The notes under the pieces were generated by a model. It was not told the DNA's origin. It ran no database searches and worked only from the letters and a program-made list of their open reading frames with translations. The position numbers were made by a program, and so were the translations under genes. This document shows positions 46,801-58,800 of a DNA stretch of 64,000 bases, piece by piece. How positions within the stretch are numbered: the stretch's first letter is position 1; each line of letters starts with the position of its first letter. The DNA is from Cordylochernes scorpioides (Eukaryota; Arthropoda; Arachnida; Pseudoscorpiones; Chernetidae): positions 3,320,515 to 3,384,514 of the forward strand of contig CP092882.1 of assembly GCA_030710605.1 (NCBI GenBank), written 5' to 3'.

Positions 46801-49800
46801 GATCTTATGAGAAAATGTCCGCTTTAGGCTGTCGAGGGCCATGGGCTAATTGAGTGTCACACAGGTAAAACCCACGTCACCTGCGATTGCTGCAGCAGGT
46901 TGTTCTGGAGCCTTTCCAAAATGTTTCCCAAATTGGAAGTCTCTCGTTGTCAGAGATTTGGTCCCAAACCATTTACCACAAGACTTTGTTCAAGATCTGC
47001 CACATTTCTGATGATGCACAGGTCCAGTTTGTCAAAGAGGTTTGTCAAATTGTCACACTTGCAAATTGAAAACCTTTGGTCTCCATACTCTTCTTTAATT
47101 GAAGCTAACATTTCTGGAGCTGTTTTACTGGGAGTTTCAAATGATTCGCTGTTTAATAAAATGCATTTTTTTGAGAAACTTTCTAATAGAACTTGTTGTT
47201 TGCTTTATTATAAAAAATTGCCTTTAATGTGCTCAAGGCATGGTCAAATATGCTCAGATAATGAAGATTATTGTTACAATGTTTAAAACTGTCGTCTAGT
47301 TTCAAAGTACCTCACACACACAGTGATCCCACCTTGTACAAAGGAAGGATTGGAATCTCCAAGTTGACATATTCTCACCTTGCGGGAGTGGAAGGTGAGG
47401 GTGGGTTCGCCCCCAGCCTGGCACCACAGACCCAGGTGAGGTGGCAGGGCAGGTACGGGGTAGCCAGTGAGTGACTGGAGGTGGAGCGTCTCCTCCTCCC
47501 CGCCAGCCAGGCTGTACATGGCGTCCAGGTGGGGGCTGACGTCCTCCGGGGCCAGTCTCTCCATGGCCCACATCCGGTGGAGCACACAGCCGGGGGGCAG
47601 CTGACAGCCTGCACACTCCTCTAGTCCCTTCCCTGCCATGACATCTGCTGACTCCACCCACCGTGGCCACAGGGAGGGGCGGAGGAGTTGCGGCAGTGCT
47701 GGGGGCGGTGGGGCTCCAGCCCCTCACTGGGGCCGGGGGCACACAGTGCTGCAGCCACCAGCTCCGCCAGACCCTCCTCCCCAGCATCTCCCAGCACATC
47801 CCAGAGCTCTTCTTTCAGCCGCAGCATCCTGTCCTCCCCGTACACCAGACATTGATCCTGCACAGCCACATGGTACAACAATGGTCAGACACTGGTCCTG
47901 CACAGCCACATGGTACAACAATGGTCAGACACTGGTCCTGCACAGCCACATTGTACAACAATGGTTAGACACTGGTCCTGCACAGCCACATGGTACAACA
48001 ATGGTCAGACACTGGTCCTGCACAGCCACATGGTACAACAATGGTCAGACACTGGTCCTGCACAGCCACATGGTACAACAATGGTCAAACATTGGTCCTG
48101 CACAGCCACATGGTACAACAATGGTCAGACACTGGTCCTGCACAGCCACATGGTACAACAATGGTCAAACATTGGTCCTGCACAGCCACATGGTACAACA
48201 ATGGTCAGACATTGGTCCTGCACAGCCACATGGTACAACAATGGTCAGACACTGGTCCTGCACAGCCACATGGTACAACAATGGTCAGACACTGGTCCTG
48301 CACAGCCACATGGTACAACAATGGTCAAACATTGGTCCTGCACAGCCACATGGTACAACAATGGTCAGACACTGGTCCTGCACAGCCACATGGTACAACA
48401 ATGGTCAGACATTGGTCCTGCACAGCCACATGGTACAACAATGGTCAGACATTGGTCCTGCACAGCCACATGGTACAACAATGGTCAGACACTGGTCCTG
48501 CACAGCCACATGGTACAACAATGTTCAGACACTGGTCCTGCACAGTCACATGGTACAACAATGGTCAGACATTGGTCCTGCACAGCCACATGGTACAACA
48601 ATGGTCAGACATTGGTCCTGCACAGCCACATGGTACAACAATGGTCAGACATTGGTCCTGCACAGCCACATGGTACAACAATGGTCAGACACTGGTCCTG
48701 CACAGCCACATGGTACAACAATGGTCAGACACTGGTCCTGCACAGTCACATGGTACAACAATGGTTAGACACTGGTCCTGCACAGCCACATGGTACAACA
48801 ATGGTCAGACACTGGTCCTGCACAGCCACATGGTACAACAATGGTCAGACACTGGTCCTGCACAGCCACATGGTACAACAATGGTCAGACACTGGTCCTG
48901 CACAGCCACATTGTACAACAATGGTCAGACACTGGTCCTGCACAGCCACATGGTACAACAATGGTCAGACACTGGTCCTGCACAGCCACATGGTACAACA
49001 ATGGTCAGACACTGGTCCTGCACAGCCACATGGTACAACAATGGTCAGACATTGGTCCTGCACAGCCACATGGTACAACAATGGTCAGACACTGGTCCTG
49101 CACAGCCACATGGTACAACAATGGGCAGACACTGGTCCTGCACAGCCACATGGTACAACAATGGTCAGACACTGGTCCTGCACAGCCACATGGTACAACA
49201 ATGGTTAGACACTGGTCCTGCACAGCCACATGGTACAACAATGGTCAGACACTGGTCCTGCACAGTCACATGGTACAACAATGGTCAGACATTGGTCCTG
49301 CACAGCCACATGGTACAACAATGGTCAAACATTGGTCCTGCACAGCCACATTGTACAACAATGGTCAGACACTGGTCCTGCACAGCCACATGGTACAACA
49401 ATGGTCAAACATGGAGGGCAGTCAGTTACCTTGAAGATGCGGAAGTTATTCTGCGGCGTCCTGATGAGTTGTTTGACAGCAAACGTCATCCTCTCGCGGC
49501 ACCTGTCACCGAGTGTCACAGCCTGCTCCCACTGTGTCCCCACCTCACTTACCCACTGAACAGGTCGATGGGGCAGAAGCCGCTCTTCTGGGGGATGACT
49601 CCTTTCTCCAACTACAAGCAACTTACTGTCAAAACACTTGGACAACAATGTTTTTTTTTTTTGCTTCTCCCTAGTACACGTGGTACAGGCCATGATAATC
49701 ATGGTGGGTAGTTAGCGACTGCTTTTTACTGTAAGCGCACCACATGTCTACACATGTGAAAGCAGTTTGACTTTACACTTACAAATGTGCCAGAGCCCCG

Positions 49801-52800
49801 TTTGGTTACTTGCACTCGCTGGTGGGGTTGGACTTTTGCAAGAATCGGGGGGCCATTGGAGCATTTTTTTTTTTTAAACAGAAAAAAGTGTCCAATGCGG
49901 GAATCGAACCCGGGTCGTAGTTGTTGAAAACCAAATAGTTTAACCAGCCTTCCACCGACCCCCCTGTGGGGACAACATGTCACTGGACAGTGTGTGAGAA
50001 CATGTCATTGGACAGTGTATGAGAACATGTCATTGGACAGTGTATGAGAACATGTCATTGGACAGTGTGTGAGAACATGTCATTGGACAGTGTATGAGAA
50101 CATGTCATTGGACAGTGTGTGAGAACATGTCACTGGACAGTGTATGAGAACATGTCACTGGACAGTGTATGAGAACATGTCACTGGACAGTGTATGAGAA
50201 CATGTCACTGGACAGTGTATGAGAACATGTCACTGGACAGTGTATGAGAACATGTCACTGGACAGTGTATGAGAACATGTCACTGGACAGTGTATGAGAA
50301 CATGTCACTGGACAGTGTATGAGAACATGTCACTGGACAGTGTATGAGAACATGTCACTGGACAGTGTATGAGAACATGTCACTGGACAGTGTATGAGAA
50401 CATGTCACTGGACAGTGTATGAGAACATGTCACTGGACAGTGTATGAGAACATGTCACTGGACAGTGTATGAGAACATGTCACTGGACAGTGTATGAGAA
50501 CATGTCACTGGACAGTGTATGAGAACATGTCACTGGACAGTGTATGAGAACATGTCATTGGACAGTGTGTGAGAACATGTCACTGGACAGTGTATGAGAA
50601 CATGTCACTGGACAGTGTATGAGAACATGTCACTGGACAGTGTATGAGAACATGTCATTGGACAGTGTGTGGAACCAAAGCCATCAATGTTGTAGGCACA
50701 GCTACAGGTGGAAGGAACACCCCCAACCACAAGGCTGATGTTTGCTTCAAATATATAATGGAGACCAAGACCAGAATTTAACCAAAGTACTTTTTGACCA
50801 ATTGACTTAGCATCCATTGTAGGGAAATATATAATGGTCATAAATAGAGAGAGAGGAAGCCCACATAATGGCCACCACATAATGGCCACCACAGTTGGTT
50901 CACAGTAGAAACTCCCCAACCATGTGCTGACAGAATGTACAACAACTACCAGCTGTGGGACCACCAACCTTGTAGGACTGCATCAGACAGAAGCGGCAGA
51001 CCTGGGAGCGGAGCTCATGTCCTGGAGGCAGGGAGTCCGGGTCTGGGATGAAGCCTTGTTTGGGCTGGAGCAGCCACCGCGTGTGGCGGACCATCGCAGC
51101 GCAGGACTGGACTTACCTTGATCTCCACTCCCAGCATGGGGCCGACAGCGGGGAACCTGCGCAGCGCAGGGGGGATCATGCAGTAGTCGGGGAGCAGCAT
51201 GCCCAGGGTGGGGGCCTCCTGTACTACCTTGTGTCTGCGGTGGGCTGGGGACACATCCACATGGTACATTGTATGTACAACACTTCCAACACAAGGATTT
51301 ATTTCATTGCACAACAGTTCTAAATAGCAACACAAGGATTTACTTTGTACAACACTTCTAACACAAGGATTTATTTCATAGATAGAAATACTGCAAAACT
51401 TCAACATTCAACACTTACTTTAATTCAACAGTATTTTAAAATCCATTATTTATCTATTTTACATTTTCTTAAATTTAACACCAACTTTAATTCAACCCAA
51501 AATTCTGATCCCCTGGAAGTTTGACTGTATGATACAAATTACAAATAATTTCTTATTACAGCATGTGCTGGACAGATGTGAGAAATCAGCCAAACTTGTG
51601 TCATTCAATGATTGGAAGCTTCAGTTGAAGGTGATGGGAGTCAGTTGGTTTCAATCCATCCCAAGCTGACGTTTGTTGCCAAGTGGGGCAGGCCAGCAAT
51701 GTTGCCCAGAGAGAGATTTCCCACAAGGCCAAGGGTCCCCCACCCAAACACTGAGCTCAAACAAAGAAATAAGGAGTCTTGCAGGACCAGCATGGCAGAT
51801 CACATCTTCACATGATATCATTCAAAGAACAAGATCGCAAAGTCCAGGTTCAGTTCCAGGACTCCCAGTCCAAGCCAACAGTTTGTTGAAACTTATTGGA
51901 ATAGTGGAGAGCGGAACCAAAACTATTTTAAAATTGGGCAAGATTTGACCAACGGAAACAATCTAGTCAGCGATGACAATAAGTGAAGTGGTTCAATGGC
52001 AGCAGATTTGACAGATCCCAGCTGCCATGGGTTTGCACATCTAAGTAACACAACTTCAACACTCAGCCAAGTTGTCATATCCACAGTGCCTCCAAATTGC
52101 CATATTTAATTCAACTTTGTTTTCAAACTATTTACTTCAATTTGTAACTATAATTCAACTGGCAGCAAGATGTCTGCCACACTGTGGATGATTGGAGCTA
52201 GAGTCACAGAACATGTTGGATCCTAATTTTTTAAATTATAATAACACACACGTGACACAAACTGCTGGAAGGGTTCACCAGTGATGAGCCAGGCCCTCCC
52301 AATATTTCATCATTGCAGTAAGGATGACAGTAGGGGATTATAAACACAAGGTAATAAGACCAAATCCAAATAAATAAATAGTGTGTGACGTTTCGGTAAC
52401 AACGCTGTTACCGAAATGTCACACTATTTATTTATTTGGATTTGGTCTTATTACCTTGTGTTTATAATCTATAATCCAAATTGTGCCTTATTGACAGTAG
52501 GGGATTGTTTATTTACAAAACATCTGTTGGTAAATATTTGATATATTGTAGAAAAGGTTTATAATTGTAAATAGGGAAGTTGTGTTTATGCCATGCAGAT
52601 GATCAAGTATGCAATCAATGGTGGGTAGATGTAAGGTCTAGACTGTCCATCCAATGGACAAGTCAAGGTGACATTGGAGTAATTAAACAAGGGAGTGTGA
52701 CAATGTAGAATAGTGGAGGACCCATTCCAACCTTGTAGTACAATACCCAGAGTCAACTCACCAGGGCGGTGGGGCTCCACCAGCTTGTTCAGGGTCCGCA

Positions 52801-55800
52801 CCTCTGTCTCCGTGAGGGGCACCAGCACCTGGAGGTCCCCAAGTCACCAAGAGTAGGATCAATCCTCACAATGAGGAATTTCAAGGAACCATTTATATAT
52901 TTCAATTTAAAGCGCTGGGACACTTGCGCTGTCATACATATATGCAAAAAAGTCGTAGGATGAGTGGGTAACCCCCTCGATTCCCGACAGTCATGAACCG
53001 GGATTGAATCCCGCGTTAAAATTTGTTTAATATGTGATAACCTTCACATATTACACAATGTTCAATTATCATGAACTAGGTTGCTCTTGCTGAGCGGTAC
53101 CTATTTATGTGAATTTGAACCAGGCATACATATATGCCAATAAGTTGGTGGATGAGAGGGTAACACGCTCGATTCCCGACAGTCATGAACCGGGATTGAA
53201 TCCTGTGTTAAAAATTGTTTAATATGTGAATAACCTTCACATATTATTCACTGTTTCAATTATCATAAACTAGGTTGCTCTTGTTGAGTGGTACCTAATA
53301 AAGTGATTTTGGAACATGTATGCCTTTACAATTGTCTATACATACATATTTACAATAATTGTAGGCCGTGAAGAATATGATATTAACAATGAGAAGGAGA
53401 GAGAGAAAAAAGGAGAACAGAGAACTTTGTACAAAAGAAATGAATATCTGTCAATATATCTACAATCAACCTAATAAATTATCAGTTTGTTAAAATGTAT
53501 TTGTTGCTATATAATTTGTAATATATCTACAGAAGGTATTGAAGTTAATATACATTACTGGAAATACTTGGATATGTTACAATTCCAAGGAACCATCACA
53601 TTGAAGCTACACTGGATTATATTCCTATAACACCGACCTCTCAAACCAGTTTATGAAAATATTGTAACACACTAAATATATTTTGCATAAGAATTTGTGT
53701 TTAAACTATTGAGATAAGTTACGCTAACAAATACTTTGAAGTTTTTGTACAATAAATTGACAAAGAAATCCCTTTTTGTTGTCATTTCACAGCTCCAGGT
53801 TTTATACAATTAACACCTATATACCAGGAGCTGAGGCTAGAGCAGCAGGTTTACAAACAAGAGGTTAGAAGACAGCATCTCCTGACTGGGTAACTGGGCA
53901 GTGCGCCATCTATTGGGGGAAAAACAAGGTAATAAGTTCAAATCCAAATAAATAAATAGTGTGTGACATTTTGGTAACATCGCTGTTACCTAAACGTCAC
54001 ACACTATTCATTTATTTGGATTTGGTCTTATATTACCTTGTGTTTATAATTTATAATCCAAATTGTGACTTATCTATTGGTAGAAATTAAAATTTTTCTG
54101 AAATTGGCCTTCACCCTGTCTCGAATTGACAATGTACATATTTATGGCAATTCCCAGAAATGAAAAGTTGCAGTTGAGATTTTTTTCCCAAAAGACGGCA
54201 CACTGCCATCAGCAATGTTGCACAACCTGAAGGAATGCTCAAACAATAAACAACAACAACAACAAAGCTTTAAAATTTTACACAAATAAATTTACTGGCA
54301 ATGCGTTTCTTTTTTAAATCTCTACAGACCTTACTGCAATGCTATGATTTAATGAATGAGAGGGCTTGGCTCATCAGTAGTGAACCCTCTCAGCGGTTTC
54401 GCCAAATTAATCTCTAGACCGTTTAAAAAAGAAACGCATTGCCAGTAAATTTATTTGTGTAAAATTTTAACGATAGAGGGCAATAAAATTTAATTTACAA
54501 AGCTTTATTAAGACTTTTTAGTCTTTTATAGTCTAACAATAAATAAAGCAATGTGATGTTTATATTGATAATAATTGCCAGAATTGGGTAAAAGCTGTTA
54601 ATTAAGTTCTTCAATGGGGACAAAGACATGGAAGTAACTTGATTCGAAATAATGTGTCCACAATACACCGGGAACGAATTCCACACTGGACACACTTTTT
54701 CTAATTTAAAAAATGCTCTAATGACCCCCGATTCTTGCTAAATTCCAACCCCACTAGTGAGTGCAAGTAACTAAACGGAGATCTGGCACATTTGTAAGTG
54801 AAAAAGTCTAACTACTTTTCACGTATGTAGACATGTGGTGTACTTACAGTAAAAGCAGTTGCGTACTTTTTATCCACCATGATTATCATAGCTTGTACTA
54901 CGTGTACTAGGGATAATTTAAAAAAATATACACTGGAGTGGAAGGTCATCTTTCACTAGAACTAACTGGACATTGTTTCAAGGGAGAGACTGTGTAAAAC
55001 TTTTGATAAAACAAACACATGTGATGTCATAACAACATTTGTATTCTCTCACCCCATACAATTACTGGAGTTTAGAAAACCTGACTGTGGCAAGCAAAAT
55101 GTTGAAGGAACTCCCTGTTATAGATAAATTCTGCTCCAAGTCTTCCACCTGCTCTATTTCCTTAGCTTCTTGTTTATCAGGCTTCTGAGGATAATTATGT
55201 AAAATACCTGTGAAATAAATACTTTTTTCTCTCAAAATAATTTGAAGGATCTTTTCTGAAGATTATTTTTAAAATATTTGATAAGAGAAGTGCGGACACG
55301 GGCGCTGCATGAAGATAACTGACCAATGGGAACGGCCCACCTCAGTCTTCTTCCTTGTATATACCAAAAGACTGCCTACTGCTGTGTGCGGTTGTTTTGT
55401 CAACATATGTATCCTTATATCTAATAATAATACTATATTTATAGAATCACTTATTTGGCTGTTCTTTTTGTAACACCGACCCACAACAATGTTTAATATG
55501 AATATATACACTCATGGACAAAACTTTAGGAAACTGTACTTTTAGCATGTATTCAGACAATAACTCTGAAAGATATTTGATACCCAGTACCTTTATATAA
55601 TGCTAAAAGGTACAACTTCCTTCAGTTTTGTCCATGAGTGTACTTGCACTCATTGGTGGGGTTGGACTTTTGCAAGAATTGGGTGGCCATTGAAGCAATT
55701 TTTCATTTCTTTAGAAAAAAAAGTGCTTAATGCGGGATTCAATCCCAGATAGTGGCATTGATATATCATCAGTTTACACCAGCTGTGTACCAACCCATCC

Positions 55801-58800
55801 AATGTCACAAGGAGGACTCACGGGAATGTCCACCAGGGGGCTCCCCAGCAGCGGAGACACCACCTCCCGCAGGTACTCCAGGTGGGTGGCAAGATGGCCG
55901 AACTCCCGGCCCCGCTGCTGGCCCCCGCTCCATCCCACCTGCTGCTGAACACAACACCGCTGGATCTTCTCAGATTCTTAAATAAATAAATACAGGTGTG
56001 CTCTAAGTGCATCCCTTGGGACCAAGGTACCACGTCCAAATTAATAAATTATGTTTCAGTTTTGTTTCCTTCTTCAGACAAAAGTACTCAGTCTGTACTA
56101 CAAGGTAATAAGACCAAATCCAAATAAATAAATAATGTGTGACATTTCAGTAACAGCGTTGTTACCATCATCAGACAAAAGATGGAATGATAAGGTACAA
56201 TTGGGATTATAAATTAGATTCAGTCTGATGAGGGTAACAATGCTTTTACTGAAACCAAATACACGATTTATTACACGACTTGGCCTTATTGTAGTTCTAA
56301 TCTATAATCCAAATTGTTCCTTATTACTACTGAATCTGTTCTTTTATAATTCAAGTGTACCAGATTATTGGTGGGAGAAGTCTGACCACACCCCCTGGAC
56401 CCTCGACCAAGTTCTGGTCCAACGTGACAACAACACCCATTTTCCTATGAAGAGCAAAACCGATATCCAATAGAGGACATTGCTGTGATAGAGATGCATG
56501 GAGAAATCTGAGGCTCTTCATTGGACACAACAACGACAACAACCTGATCGGTGGGACCAAGATTTTGTATCGTTACAACCATGCTGTTGTACCACAGCAA
56601 AAACAATTGCATCTTTTTAATCTTTTAAACTTTTTTAAAACAAAATTGTTATATTCATTATAATTGGCTTTAAAGTAAATACATTCTTCTTTAAGAATAA
56701 AATACAATCTTTGTGGTGAATATTCTTGTAGCACTTGTGTGTGGGCAACAAAGACATTCTTCCTCCATTTTTACCAGCAGACATTGGAAACCTAGCTGTT
56801 GGTTATGAGGGACAGAGGAGGGAAATACTTCTGTGTGAAAACAGCAAGTGAGTGCACTTCCCCATGTATGCAAGTAATTCTAGTGATGTTATATGGATGT
56901 GTGTATCATCATCCTATTTTTATTACAGTAGAACTATCTCCCTGTAAAGGACAACACCTAATTGCGGAGCCAAACTGTCCTTTAGGGAGAGGAGTCCCCT
57001 TACTGGAGAGTTGCTGAATAGTAAAAATGGTAATTTTACAAATGAAAACTGTCCTTTATAGAGAGGTGTCCACTAAAGGGAGGTTCTACTGTATTTATAT
57101 TTATTCTTTATAGTAGAACCTCCTGCTAGAAGACACTTATCAAAAAAAAGGCAGTTTTCATTGTAAACATTTTTACTTCTTTCCTATCTCCACTCAATTA
57201 TATTAGGTTATCAACCCTGCCACTGAGTAGTGCTCCCAGTCTTAATGACAAAGACACCCAGACCTTAATATGATTGAGTGGAGATAAGAAAGAAGAAGTT
57301 ATCAACTTACTTCACAATGATAATGGAAGAGCAGTAGAAATGTTTATTAAAAAAAAGGAAACAAGCATCTGCATATCCACTCATGGACAAAACTTAAGGA
57401 AGTTTTACCTTTTAGCATGTATATTGGGATGAAATATATTACAGCGACCTTTATTGAAGACACACGAGGTAACCAAGTGTGAACATCCTCTGTCTCCTTA
57501 AAAAAAATGAAAAAAAGAAAACCGCCGACCTTGAAGACTTTCCACTTCCTTAAGTTTTGTCCATGAGTGTAAATAGTTTAAAATTCTATATATTATCCAC
57601 CAGTTGTAGTAATAAACCTGAGTTCTATGGAGAGTACATGGATCTCAACACCAGGATTTTATAACCTGGGTTCAATGGAGTAAGGTTGATGGCCACTGAC
57701 CATGGCATTCTGAGGTTTAAAAGGAAGGAAGTAAAACTAACCTATCCAAAATAGACAGAATCCAAGCAAGCGCAGCTAAAATCATCAGCGGACTTCGAGG
57801 ATCCTGCCCAAATCGCATTGCTGAACTCGAATCCAACCTTCTTCCCCTGCACCTAAGGAGAAAAATCTGCTTTTCAAAATTTATAACAAAAAAGATTAAC
57901 TCTCTAAAAGAACATCTTACAGGAAAATTTATTAGAAATTGGGTCCCAAACCAAAGATTAAAACGCCCCACTCCTCTCAACATGGCTCACAACTCTAATC
58001 TTTTAGACATCCCAATTAATCCCAAACACAGAACTTCCTATCCCCCACACAAAACTCGCAACAAACTCATCTGTTTCCCTCATCTACCAGACAATCCCCA
58101 CAAACATGAAACTCAGCCAGAATTACTTAAAGCTCTTGGCCTCCAAATCATTGAGGAAAATAGCTCCCTCTTCGACATCACAATTTACACTGACGGTAGC
58201 CAACTTGAAACTGGACTGTCTGGCAGTGGAATTGCTATCTACAAAGATAAGATCCTGGAAAAAATCTCCCTCTCCCACCCTAGACATCTTTCAGTTTATA
58301 AATCAGAACTCTCTGCTATAGATATGGCTCTAAAAGACATCAACATCAACTCGCCAAGCAAAATAATAATCTACTCCGACTCAAGAGAAGCCATTTATAC
58401 CCTTCAAAGCTGCTTCTCCAGTCAAGAACCCCTCCTCAAGAGCATTGCTAAGTCTGTAAACCGACTCCCAGCCAACAGCTCAGTCACAGTGCAATGGCTT
58501 CCAGCTCACGTTGGAATTCCTGGTAATGAGCTGGCAGACTCTCTGGCAAAGGCTGGTGCTCTTGGCCTACCTGAAGCAAGAGAATCCACCACCCAACTAG
58601 ACGAAAGAGACCTCCTCCGTACCATCAAAACCCAATGCCTGCAGGAATGGAAATCTGATGCTGCACATGACTGGTACAGAGCAGGAGGGACAAGCACCGG
58701 TTCTGTCCTCCCAAGAGAACAACAGTCTTTGATTTCCAGACTTAAGTCTGGTCATCTACGGACAATGACTTTCCAGAATGGTTGCAAGGTTTTCCCACTA

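Noticed and set aside
47609-47661. Frameshift mutation in IPPK exon h/i
   Set aside because: The frame change is fully explained by a 53-nt GT-AG intron, the same size as two neighbours, with correct phase.
47638-49711. Long plus-strand frames (up to 573 codons) as a repetitive protein gene
   Set aside because: They run antisense across IPPK exons and the acceptor-derived 40-bp array. All three plus frames stay open because a 40-bp stop-free unit shifts frame each time.
49890-49965. Functional tRNA gene
   Set aside because: Box A- and B-like segments are there, but the sequence continues into a SINE body with an A tail and recurs as a dispersed repeat; no proper cloverleaf with acceptor stem was evident.
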